Shown here piece by piece: positions 26,664 through 35,535 of a stretch of DNA of 64,000 nucleotides; positions within the stretch are counted from its first letter, which is position 1; every line of letters begins with the position of its first letter. The translations under genes and the position numbers were made by a program. The notes under the pieces were generated by a model. That model had not been told where the DNA came from. It was given only the letters and a program-made list of their open reading frames with translations, and did no database searches. The DNA comes from CAVWGP01 sp963754645 (lineage in GTDB: Bacteria; Pseudomonadota; Alphaproteobacteria; Bin65), in contig CAVWGP010000001.1 in NCBI GenBank assembly GCA_963754645.1, forward strand, positions 1 through 64,000, in the 5' to 3' direction.

Positions 26664-27704
26664 ATGATCGGGAAATCGCTTTTTGCCGCCGTGTCGGCCT
26701 TTGCCCTCGCCGCGAGCGCCGCGGCGCAGTCGCGCGACTTCGTCCGCGTCGCTTCCTCCGCGCCGACGATCGAGCACGTCAACATGGTCGGCGAACAATT
26801 CGCGAAGGCGAACGGCGGGAAATACAAGCTGCCGGTCAACACGCGAATGACCACGACCCAGGCCATTCAGCAATTGTGCGCGGGAGTCGGGCCGACGCAT
26901 CCCGATGTCGCCGCGGCGACCCGGCGAATCGCCAAGAGCGAGGTCGAAGCCTGCATCAAGAACGGCGTCGGCTCGGTCACCGAGATCAAGTACGGCTTCT
27001 TCGGCGTCGTCATCGCGCAAAGCAAGTCGGGCCCGGTCTTCGACCTGACGGCGCGCGACATCTATCTTGCGATGGCGAAGCGGGTGCCGGAAGGCAACAA
27101 GGACGGCGGCCCGCTCGTGCCCAATCCGAATACGACCTGGAAGCAGGTCAATCCGAACTTCCCGGGCACCAAGATCGAGATCTGGGGCCCGCCCGCCGGA
27201 ACCGGAACGCGCGACGGCCTGGTCAAGGAGGGATTGGAGGCGGGCTGCAAGACCTTCGCCGAGACCGCCAAGCTCGACGCCAGCGCCCACGCCGCGTCCT
27301 GCCGCACGATCCGCGATGACGGCGTGTGGAACGATTCGCACGATTACGAAAAGACCATCATTCCGCGGCTCATCGCCGAGCCGTCGGTGATCGGCGTCAT
27401 CGGCTACGTCCACTACGACGAGAATTCCGACAAGCTGGCGGGAAAGAAGATCAACGGCATCGACCCGACTTTCCACACGATCGCGACCGGCGACTATCCG
27501 CTGGGTTTCCCCTATTACATCTATGTCAAGAAGGCGCATATCGGCAGGGTCGCGGGCCTCAAGGAGTACGTCGCCGAATTTGCGCACAGCCGGACGATCG
27601 GGCGCCGCGGCTACTTGGTCCGCATCGGCCTGATCCCGGCCCAGGAGGTCGACGTCATGGTCGCGATCACCGCCGGCCGGGACTTGCCCGACCTCAAGAT
27701 GTAG
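26664..27704 (+). CDS. PstS-like periplasmic substrate-binding protein 2
   Basis: The protein has 346 residues with the signal peptide MIGKSLFAAVSAFALAASAA, cleaved before QSRDFV. It aligns along its length with protein 1: DIYLAMAKRVPEGNKDGGPL, IWGPPAGTGTRDGLVKEGLE and YYIYVKKAHIGRVAGLKEYV. The first anion-binding turn differs (VRVASSAPTIEHVN in place of GSGA), so ligand contacts may have changed. The ATG at 26664 has AGAGGG upstream. No transporter membrane genes are adjacent. Confidence 0.85.
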   Translation: MIGKSLFAAVSAFALAASAAAQSRDFVRVASSAPTIEHVNMVGEQFAKANGGKYKLPVNTRMTTTQAIQQLCAGVGPTHPDVAAATRRIAKSEVEACIKNGVGSVTEIKYGFFGVVIAQSKSGPVFDLTARDIYLAMAKRVPEGNKDGGPLVPNPNTTWKQVNPNFPGTKIEIWGPPAGTGTRDGLVKEGLEAGCKTFAETAKLDASAHAASCRTIRDDGVWNDSHDYEKTIIPRLIAEPSVIGVIGYVHYDENSDKLAGKKINGIDPTFHTIATGDYPLGFPYYIYVKKAHIGRVAGLKEYVAEFAHSRTIGRRGYLVRIGLIPAQEVDVMVAITAGRDLPDLKM

Positions 27705-27741
27705 GGCAAGCGCAGCGGCGGATCTTGCGCGCCGTCGTCCG

Positions 27742-29205
27742 CTACGCGGCGTGGGCGAGCGCCGGCAGCGCCGGCGCCGCGCCGCTGCGGGCGTAAATGT
27801 TGGCGATCGCATCGGCGACCAGCTCAGGCGACATGCGCGGCGGGACTCCGAGATAGCGGCATGAGGCAACAATCTGATCGACGACGAATTTCGCCTGATA
27901 TCGCGCCAACTGGCTGCCCTCGATGGATTTGAGTTGTTGGACGATGTCGATGACGTCTTGGCTCGAAACATTGATGCGTTGGACCCGGCACAGCCGGACG
28001 AAGATCTCGGCAAATTCCATTTCGCTGGGCCCACCGATCTCCAGCTTGTAGGGAATGCGCCGCAAGAAGGCCGCATCCATCAAGTCCGTCGGTGTAAGAT
28101 TGGTCGAGAAAATGACCAGCTGATCGAACGGAACTTCGAATTGCTTGCCGGTGTGGAGCTTCAGAAAATCGGACCGGCGCTCAAGCGGGATGATCCAGCG
28201 ATTCAGGAGTTCGGCCGGCCTGACGAGTTGGCGGCCGAAGTCGTCGATGATGAATACCCCGCCGAGCGCCTTCATATGCAGGGGCGCATCGTAAAACCTA
28301 GCAATCTCGTTAAATCGAAGATCGAGCATGTCGAGCGTCAATTCGCCGCCCGTGATGACCATCGGCCGTTGGCATGGGACCCAGCGCCGGTCGATTTCCT
28401 CGCGCCGAACGTCGGCGCCGAGCGCTTCGATTTCGACTTCCGGGGCTCGATCATGCAGGTTCGGATCGAACACGGTGATGATCTCGCCGCCAACCTCGAT
28501 GCTGTAAGGAATAAAAATCACGTCCTGATAGATGGAGCCGATCCGCTCGGCCACGGTGCTCTTGCCGTTGCCCGGCGGGCCGTAGAGCAGGATGGAGCGG
28601 CCCGAATTGAGCGCGGGACCGATGCGGCGAATGAAATCCGGCGTGATCACCAAATCCTTGAATGCCTCGGTGACGTTTTCGTTCGTAGCCAGCGCCTTGC
28701 CGATCGCCTGGCGCGCAATCTGCCGCTGATACGATTCGAGCGTAACCGGAACCGGGCCGACATATTGGTTGAGGCTCAGCGCTTCGTTGGCGAAATCCTT
28801 GCCCGCCTGGGACAGACGGAATCGCGACTCGTTGGAATTGCCGCGCATCGAACCGAATTGCTCGACGAGCTTCTTCTCGACACCTTCCCGCATCAGCGCC
28901 AGAACGACGGGCGCCGGCAGCGTCAACGTATCGCGAAGCTCGGATACGCCTTCGAGGCCCGAGACATGCATTGCCTTGATCAGCAGCTTGAACAGAAATT
29001 CGGGCTTGAGCCCGAGGTTTTCATAGGTTGTCGGCACTGCCGGTGCTTGCTCCAGAACACCGCGGAGCGATTCTTCTGAAATCAACTTGAGCGCGAGAAA
29101 GCTATCGATAAGCCGGGTGCCATGGCGCTGCTGATGGGCAACGGCCTGGGTCACTTCTTCGACGGTCAGAAGACCCTTGGCAACAAGTAGTTCCGCGATG
29201 CGCAT
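27742..29205 (-). CDS. AAA+ ATPase with an N-terminal pilus-ATPase-like (MshEN) domain
   Basis: The protein has 487 residues. The N-terminus RIAELLVAKGLLTVEEVTQA, with HQQRHGTRLIDSFLALKLIS, resembles the MshEN/T2SSE_N domains that bind cyclic-di-GMP in PilB-like proteins. A winged-helix-like middle follows, then an AAA+ core: Walker A LLYGPPGNGKST, Walker B GGVFIIDDFGRQ, sensor LVIFSTNL and Arg finger region AAFLRRIPYKLEIG. Unlike secretion ATPases it has no Asp/His boxes, so the arrangement is a regulator- or chaperone-like ATPase. It is transcribed divergently from the dehydrogenase at 29455. Its partner is unknown. Confidence 0.8.
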   Translation of the reverse strand: MRIAELLVAKGLLTVEEVTQAVAHQQRHGTRLIDSFLALKLISEESLRGVLEQAPAVPTTYENLGLKPEFLFKLLIKAMHVSGLEGVSELRDTLTLPAPVVLALMREGVEKKLVEQFGSMRGNSNESRFRLSQAGKDFANEALSLNQYVGPVPVTLESYQRQIARQAIGKALATNENVTEAFKDLVITPDFIRRIGPALNSGRSILLYGPPGNGKSTVAERIGSIYQDVIFIPYSIEVGGEIITVFDPNLHDRAPEVEIEALGADVRREEIDRRWVPCQRPMVITGGELTLDMLDLRFNEIARFYDAPLHMKALGGVFIIDDFGRQLVRPAELLNRWIIPLERRSDFLKLHTGKQFEVPFDQLVIFSTNLTPTDLMDAAFLRRIPYKLEIGGPSEMEFAEIFVRLCRVQRINVSSQDVIDIVQQLKSIEGSQLARYQAKFVVDQIVASCRYLGVPPRMSPELVADAIANIYARSGAAPALPALAHAA

Positions 29206-29454
29206 TTATTTCTTTCCAGCAGGTTATGTGGGTTGGTCGTCAGTCCGATCCGAATCAAATCACCTGTGGCCAATCCCGGTTTTGAGCTCGTAACGAACCA
29301 ATAGCGTCGTAGGAGGCCAGAGGCCTGTCCTGGCGGATACTGGAAACAGTAGTCAGATGGCGTTAAGGAAATGGAAACAGCAACCCAACCATTGCGCTTC
29401 CGCCGTGGCAGAGGTCTTATGGTTCTCTGGCGATGTTGACAGAAGGGAAGCAGG

Positions 29455-30363
29455 ATGGCGGCGGCTGTACAGGGTAAAGAATTGGTTATCGGCTTCATTG
29501 GAATCGGCAATATGGGTTGGCCGATGGCGGCCAATTTGGTCGCAGCCGGATTTCGTGTAATGCCCTTCGATAGCGACCGGGCGCGCGCCACGCGATTCGC
29601 GGCGGAACGGGGCGGCGAGGCCGCGGCGGCGCTGGGGTCGCTGGGCAGATCCGCCGACATTGTTATCGCCATGCTGCCGACGGGCGCTATTGTGCGCGAA
29701 GTTTTCCTCGAGTCCGAACGCGGTGCCCTTGCCGCCGCGCTCAGGCCAGGCAGCATCGCGATCGACATGAGTTCATCGGAGCCCGTCGGAACTCAGAGCC
29801 TCGGCGCTGCCTTGCGGTCGCGCGGAATTGCCCTGATCGATGCGCCGGTTTCGGGCGGTGTGCCGCGCGCTACCGACGGTTCGCTGACGATCATGGTCGG
29901 CGGCGACGACAAGGCCGCGATTGTGCGCGCCCGGCCGGTGCTGGAAGCGATGGGCAAGCGGTTGTTCGACACCGGCGCGCTCGGCTCCGGCCATGCCATG
30001 AAGGCGCTCAACAACGTCGTGGCGGCGAGCTGCTTCGCCGCGACTGCCGAAGCGATCGCCGCCGGCGAGCGCTTCGGACTCGATCCCAAAACCATGGCCG
30101 AAGTCATGTGCGTCTCGACCGGCCGAAACTTCGCCCTGGAGGTGCCGATCAAGGACCACGCGCTGACCGGCAAATACGCGACCGGCTTCTCCCTCGGCCT
30201 GCTGGCAAAGGATGTCGGCATTGCCGCCGGCCTCACGCGCGCGATCGGCTACAACGCGCCGCTCATCCGCCTTGTCGACGAGATGTGGTCGCGCGCGCGC
30301 GACGAAATCGGCGGCGCCAAGGACCACAGCGAAGCCTTCAAGTCGTGGCTCAAGCCCCGCTAG
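29455..30363 (+). CDS. 3-hydroxyisobutyrate dehydrogenase-family NAD(P)-dependent oxidoreductase
   Basis: This is a beta-hydroxyacid dehydrogenase of 302 residues. The Rossmann turn GFIGIGNMGWPMAANL, substrate signature DAPVSGGVPRATDGSL and catalytic Lys in GSGHAMKALNN are all present, with the all-alpha C-terminal domain (FSLGLLAKDVGIAAG). Such enzymes oxidise 3-hydroxyisobutyrate, tartronate semialdehyde or similar acids, and the substrate here cannot be chosen by sequence. The start is the ATG at 29455; the frame is intact. The 250 bp before it holds divergent promoters with the AAA+ gene. Confidence 0.88.
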   Translation: MAAAVQGKELVIGFIGIGNMGWPMAANLVAAGFRVMPFDSDRARATRFAAERGGEAAAALGSLGRSADIVIAMLPTGAIVREVFLESERGALAAALRPGSIAIDMSSSEPVGTQSLGAALRSRGIALIDAPVSGGVPRATDGSLTIMVGGDDKAAIVRARPVLEAMGKRLFDTGALGSGHAMKALNNVVAASCFAATAEAIAAGERFGLDPKTMAEVMCVSTGRNFALEVPIKDHALTGKYATGFSLGLLAKDVGIAAGLTRAIGYNAPLIRLVDEMWSRARDEIGGAKDHSEAFKSWLKPR

Positions 30364-30375
30364 CCTGAACCCGAT

Positions 30376-30849
30376 TCAGGCACGTTCGATGCGACACTGG
30401 AAGCAATTGTTGCTGGAAGAGCGCAAATCGACAAAGGCAATGTCGGCACGGTCGAGCAGCGCCGCGGCCGCGGCGGCGATTTCACCCGCCGGCACAACCG
30501 CGCCCGTCCCATAGACGATGCGCTCGCTCCGGTCGTAACCGCGGACGATCATTTGCCGTCGCACTAGAAACATAGCCGGCGTCGACGCGGTTTCGGCGTG
30601 ACGGTCGCAGGGCCGCGCATGCAGGAAAATCGGGCCGGTTTCAGCATAGGGCTGCAACGCCAGGAACGGCCGATGCGCAAGCACGAGATAGCCCTCGCCG
30701 GCCTCAATGTCCGAAAGACAATGGCGGCACGGCAGGCCGCTGCCATCCGACAAGCGCTGTTCGGGCTTGCGCCCATAGGCGTCCAGCGCGCCGGCCTGAT
30801 AGGCGCGGACAATTTCAGTCGGCATTGGCGAGAAGCGAATGTGAGCCAT
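30376..30849 (-). CDS. DUF1203 family protein
   Basis: The protein has 157 residues with the family layout: GSGLPCRHCLSDIEAGEGYL (paired Cys), AHRPFLALQPYAETGPIFLH, ARPCDRH, then VRRQMIVRGYDRSERIVYGT. The conserved Cys/His residues suggest metal binding. The function is unknown. The start is the ATG at 30849. It is convergent with the dehydrogenase, with 12 bp between stops. Confidence 0.85.
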   Translation of the reverse strand: MAHIRFSPMPTEIVRAYQAGALDAYGRKPEQRLSDGSGLPCRHCLSDIEAGEGYLVLAHRPFLALQPYAETGPIFLHARPCDRHAETASTPAMFLVRRQMIVRGYDRSERIVYGTGAVVPAGEIAAAAAALLDRADIAFVDLRSSSNNCFQCRIERA

Positions 30850-30991
30850 GGCTCAGGAATCCCACTGCGGTGAAATAGAGCCAACAACCTAAAGGTGCCG
30901 TGGTCGATCATCTATCCGGTTCTTGCCGCAGCTTTCGTAACTCAGATCGCGTCACGCCGACTTGATCGAATTGGGGGCTCGCGCCGCAATG

Positions 30992-31936
30992 CTACGCCGA
31001 CTCGGCGCCGTAATAGAGCATGACCGTGTGCTTGGCTTCGGCGAAAAACAGCCAGCGCTCGACGAGCAGGCCCGCCATCGCCGAGAGCGTGGCCAGCGTT
31101 GCGGCGGCGGCGGCGATGAAACCGCCGGCGAAGAACGCCAGCAGCGCAAACCAGAAGGGCACGACAAAAGCGAGCGCGAGCGCGATACGCCGCAGTTTTT
31201 GTCCGTGCTTGCGCGCGAGCTTGAAGCCCATCTCCTTGAGCAGATAGTTTTCCCCGGTGTGCGGCGGATCGAGCGGCCGCACCTTGCCCAGGTCGCCGAG
31301 GCCGGTGGCGCTTTCGGGCGTGGACTTGGCGCGCGTCGTGTCGATGAAGCGCCAATAGGCGAACTTCAGCGGCGCTGCCAGGGCGATTGCGGCCAGCGCC
31401 AGCGCCGCCGACCAGCGCCCGGTGCCCCACCAGGCGAGCAGCGCCGAAAGCCAGAGCGCGCCCGACATGAGGCCGAGCGCGAAATAGTTCGGCACGACCC
31501 AGCGATTGCACCATTGATGAACCGGCTTCAGCGAGCGGTAAATCATGGCCGTGCAATGAATGGTTGCGAGCGCAAGCGGCGCCAGAGCAAGCGCGGCGGC
31601 GATCGTCCATCCGTTGCGCGCCTCGAAGACGACCCAGCCGAGGCCGAGCAGGCCGGCGGGACCGTAAACCGCCAGCGCCGCCACGCCTTCGCGCGACAGC
31701 CACGAGCTGCGCCATTCCGAAAACGCCCGCCATGCGCGCTCGGGATGGCCGAGATGCAGCATCGACGCCAACAGACCGCCGGTGACAAGCACGAGCGCAG
31801 TGCCGAGCGCGAGCCCGCCGAACCAGCCGCTCTCCGGCAATGCGCCGGCCGCGAAGGCAAGGCCGGTCAGCGCCAGCAATCCGTATCCGGCGCCCGATGC
31901 GGTGGTGAATACAATGACGGAGAACGCGGGATGCAT
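30992..31936 (-). CDS. DmsC/SoeC-type membrane anchor subunit
   Basis: This polytopic membrane protein of 314 residues has about eight hydrophobic helices (for example AGYGLLALTGLAFAAGALPE, LGTALVLVTGGLLASMLHLG, FVVPFWFALLAFFAGGFIAA). The segment MLHLGHPERAWRAFSEWRSS is characteristic of the DmsC family, whose members pass electrons between quinone and an iron-sulfur subunit. It lies 3 bp after the FeS subunit gene and completes a three-subunit complex. The full set resembles SoeABC sulfite dehydrogenase or PhsABC/DmsABC. Confidence 0.88.
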   Translation of the reverse strand: MHPAFSVIVFTTASGAGYGLLALTGLAFAAGALPESGWFGGLALGTALVLVTGGLLASMLHLGHPERAWRAFSEWRSSWLSREGVAALAVYGPAGLLGLGWVVFEARNGWTIAAALALAPLALATIHCTAMIYRSLKPVHQWCNRWVVPNYFALGLMSGALWLSALLAWWGTGRWSAALALAAIALAAPLKFAYWRFIDTTRAKSTPESATGLGDLGKVRPLDPPHTGENYLLKEMGFKLARKHGQKLRRIALALAFVVPFWFALLAFFAGGFIAAAAATLATLSAMAGLLVERWLFFAEAKHTVMLYYGAESA

Positions 31937-31939
31937 CGG

Positions 31940-32680
31940 CTATCGCGACAACACCTTGTCCACCCAGCGCAAAAACGGATGCAACGCGGACGGATCGATC
32001 GCCAATTCGAGCGCGGGCGCCGCCGCTCCGGTGCCGCGCTGGCGCGGCGGCAGGTATTTGTTGACCGGCTTCATGCCGAGCTCGGGCATGAGGTCGTAGC
32101 CGCCGCGCTCGGCGACGAGCCGCGAGACTTGCGACGCGGGATCGCCGAGATCGCCGAAATGGCGCGCTTGCGCCGGGCAGGTCGCGACGCAGGCCGGCAC
32201 GCGGTCGGCGGGATCGAGGGTTTCGTTGTAGATTTTGTCGATGCAGAGCGTGCATTTTTTCATCACGCCGTCATCGCCGTCGAACTCGCGCGCGCCGTAG
32301 GGGCAGGCCCAGGAGCACAGCTTGCAGCCGATGCAGATATCGGCGTTGACCAGCACGATGCCGTCCGCTTCGCGTTTGTACGATGCGCCGGTCGGACACA
32401 CGGTGACGCAATCGGGCTCGGCGCAATGCAGGCACGAGCGCGGGAAATGCACCGTGCGCCCGGCGGCGCCCTCGCCCGCCTCGAAAGAGTGGATGCGGTT
32501 GAACCACACGCCCGTGGCGTCGCGCGCATAGGGCGCCGTGTCGGTGAGCGGCGCGGAATGGCCGCCGGCGTTCCATTCCTTGCAATTCACCGCGCAGGCG
32601 TGGCAGCCGACGCAGGTATCGAGATCGATGACAAGGCCGAGCTGCTTCTGTCCCGGCTTGGGCGCCGTGTAGCTCGTCAT
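31940..32680 (-). CDS. SoeB/DmsB/PhsB-like 4Fe-4S electron-transfer subunit
   Basis: This 246-residue ferredoxin-like subunit carries four cluster motifs: CVGCHACAVNCKEW, CLHCAEPDCVTVCPTG, CIGCKLCSWACPYG and KKCTLCIDKIYNETLDPADR ending CVATCP. The opening QLGLVIDLDTCVGCHACAVN followed by NCKEWNAGGHS closely recalls SoeB of cytoplasmic sulfite dehydrogenases. No Tat signal is present, so the complex faces the cytoplasm, as for SoeABC. The ATG overlaps the catalytic subunit stop by 4 bp. Confidence 0.88.
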   Translation of the reverse strand: MTSYTAPKPGQKQLGLVIDLDTCVGCHACAVNCKEWNAGGHSAPLTDTAPYARDATGVWFNRIHSFEAGEGAAGRTVHFPRSCLHCAEPDCVTVCPTGASYKREADGIVLVNADICIGCKLCSWACPYGAREFDGDDGVMKKCTLCIDKIYNETLDPADRVPACVATCPAQARHFGDLGDPASQVSRLVAERGGYDLMPELGMKPVNKYLPPRQRGTGAAAPALELAIDPSALHPFLRWVDKVLSR

Positions 32681-35518
32681 GGTTCAATTCTCGCGCCGTA
32701 GCGCAGTATTTTGGGCGGCCGCGCGAGCCCCGGCGGCGTCTTGAGCGGCGCGAATTGCGGCGCGGTTTCGCCGGATTCGGCCGGCGCGCATTTCTCGATG
32801 CGGACGCGCAAATCGTACCACGCCGCTTGGCCGGTGACCGGATCGGCATTGGCGTAGCGATAGCCGTTCCGTTCCGGCAGGAGATCGGCGATCAGGTGAT
32901 TCAGCAAAAAGCCCTGCCGCGCCTCGGGCACGTCGCGATCGAGATTCCACGCGCCGGCGCGTTTGCCGATCGCGTTCCACGTCCACACCGTTTCGGCGTT
33001 GCAGCCTTCCATCAGGCGAAGCTGCGCCTTAATGCGTCCGTGCGGCGAAATCAGCCACACCCAATCGTCGTCGGCGACGCCGGCCTTTGCCGCGGCCGCG
33101 CGATTGATGTAGAGGCGATTCGAACTCGTGATCTGGCGCAGCCAGGCATTCTGCGAGTGCCAGGAATGGTACATCTGCATCGGCCGCTGCGTCACCGCGT
33201 GTAGCGGAAACGCGCTGTCGGTTTCGTCGGCGAAAGGCGGATACCAGATCGGCAGCGGATCGAAATAAGTTTCGACGCGCTCGCGATGCCGCGCCGGCGG
33301 CTGGATCGCGCCATGGCCGCGCGCCGCGAGACGGAACTTCTGCAGCGGCTCGCAATAGAGCTGTAGAATAATCGGCTCGGGTTTGTCGATCAGGCCCATC
33401 GCCACGGCACCTTCGAGATAGGCCTGGTTGGCGTGCTTGAAATAGAGCTGATCGGCGGGCAAGTGATGGCGCCAGAAGCAACCGTTCGCGATGTAGCGTT
33501 CGAGCTGCTTCGGATTGGGCGCGCCGGCTCCGGCGCCGGCGCCGTCGGCGCCGCGCCAGCCGCCAAGCGGCCCGATGCCGGGCTTGCGCTGGTGATTGAC
33601 AATGTAATCGGCATAGCCGCCGGGAAATTTCGCGGCGCCGTTTTCGCCGACGAAGCCGGGCAGCTTCAGGCGTGCGCCGAGATCGATCAACACATCCTGA
33701 AAGGCGCGCACATCGCGATCGGGCTTAAGCACGGGCTGGCGGATCGCGTCGCCCGGACCCTCGGCGCTGCCGATCGGCCGGTCGAGCAGCGAAATGCAAT
33801 CCCAGCGTTCGAGAAAGGTCGTGTCGGGCAAGACGAGATCGGCGTAGGCGACTGTCTCGGAATAGTAAGCATCGGAATAGATGATGCGCGGAATCTTGTA
33901 GCCGCCGTCGGCGTGCTTGTCGGTCAGCATCGCCATCGTGCCGGCCGTGTTCATCGCCGAATTCCAAGCCATATTGGCCATGTAGAGAAACAGCACGTCG
34001 ATGGGATAGGGATCGCCGCGCCAGGCATTGACGATGACGGTGTGCATCAAGCCGTGCGCGGCGATCGGCGCTTCCCAGGAATAGGCCTTGTCGATGCGCT
34101 TGGGCGTGCCGTCGGCCTCGACCAGCAGATCTTCGGGGCCGGTGGGATTGCCGAGCGGCATGCCGTCCAGCGGCGTGTTGGGCGCGACCGATTTTCCAGC
34201 CGGCTTGGGACCCGGCGGCGTCGGGCGCGGGAATGGCGATTTGTAGCGCCATGAGCCCGGCGTATCGACGGCGCCGAGCAGCATCTGCAGCACGTGCAGC
34301 GCGCGGCACGTGTGGAAGCCGTTCGAGTGGGCCGAGATGCCGCGCATCGCGTGCATGGCGACGGGGCGGCCGACCATGGTGTCGTGCCGCCGCCCGGCCC
34401 AGTCGGTCCAAGGCTGCTGCAGCGTCACCGGATGATTGAAGGCGGCGTCGGCGATTTCGGCCGCGATACGCTTGATGGTTTCGACGGAAACGCCGCAGCG
34501 CGCTGCCACGGCTTCGGGCGCGTATTGCCTGTCGATATAGCGCGCGGCGAGAAGCTGGAACACGGGCACCGCCTTGCGCCCATCGGGCAGCGCCGCTTCG
34601 CCGACGAGCGCGGGGCTGATCCCGGCCGCCGTCGCATCGACCAGCGTCTTGCGTTTCGCATCGAAGGCGAGAGGCTTGCCGGCGGCGTCACGGGCAAACA
34701 ATCCGTCATCGGCGGCGCCCGGCGCCTGGATCACCAGCCATGGCGCGTTGGTGTAGCGCACGAGATAGTCGAAATCGATTTTCTCGGCGCGCAACAGTTC
34801 ATGGATGAGCGCCATGACGAGCAGGCCGTCGCTGCCCGGTCGGATGCCGATCCATTCGTCGGCGACCGCGGAATAGCCGGTGCGGATCGGGTTGAGCGAA
34901 ACGAATTTCGCGCCGCGCGCGCGCAGCTTCGCGATGCCGAGCTTCAGCGGATTCGAAATCGTGATCCTCGGCGACGCCGAACAATAGGAAATATCGCGCA
35001 TGCTCCCAATCGGGCTCGCCGAATTCCCAGAAACTGCCGCCGACGCTATAGAGCCCCGCCGCCGCCATGTTGACCGAGCAGAAGCCGCCATGCGCCGCGA
35101 AATTCGGCGTGCCGTATTGCGCCGCCCACCAGCCGGTGAGGGACTGGCTTTGGTCGCGCCCGGTGAAGAAGGCGAGCTTTTTCGGATCGGCCGCGCGCAC
35201 CGCGTCGAGCCATTCGGTCGCGATCGCCAGCGCCTCGTCCCACTCGATCTCGGCGAACTCGCCGCTGCCGCGCTCGCCCACGCGCTTCAACGGCTTGGTC
35301 AGCCGCGCCGGCGAGTATTGCTGCATGATGCCGGCCGAGCCCTTGGCGCACAGCACCCCGCGATTGACCGGATGATCGCGGTTGCCCTCGATGTAGCGGA
35401 TGCGCCCGTCTTTCAAGTGCACCTTGATGCCGCAACGGCAGGCGCACATGTAGCACGTCGTGCACTTGACCTCGTCCGCGACCTTGGGCGAGGTGTCGAT
35501 GATTTCCCGCGGCGCCAC
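32677..35518 (-). CDS. SoeA/PhsA-like molybdopterin oxidoreductase catalytic subunit (one-base frameshift)
   Basis: This is a bis-MGD enzyme of about 946 residues after correction. A 4Fe-4S site near the N-terminus uses Cys22, Cys25, Cys29 and Cys57 (CYMCACRCG, VLCAKG). It continues GSFWEFGEPDWEHARYFLLF and then breaks at the AAA run 34956-34958; removing one base gives VAEDHDSNPLKLGIAKLRAR, the family sequence. Downstream are QQPWTDW, YSDAYYSETVAYADLVLPDT and the C-terminal MopB domain with HAVTQRPMQMYHSWHSQNAW. No Tat signal is visible, which favours the cytoplasmic SoeA type. The GTG at 35518 was chosen as start. Sulfite is the most likely substrate by resemblance and context, but thiosulfate, polysulfide or another oxyanion is not excluded. 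Confidence 0.82.
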
Positions 35519-35535
35519 GGTGCGTACCCGCGCCG

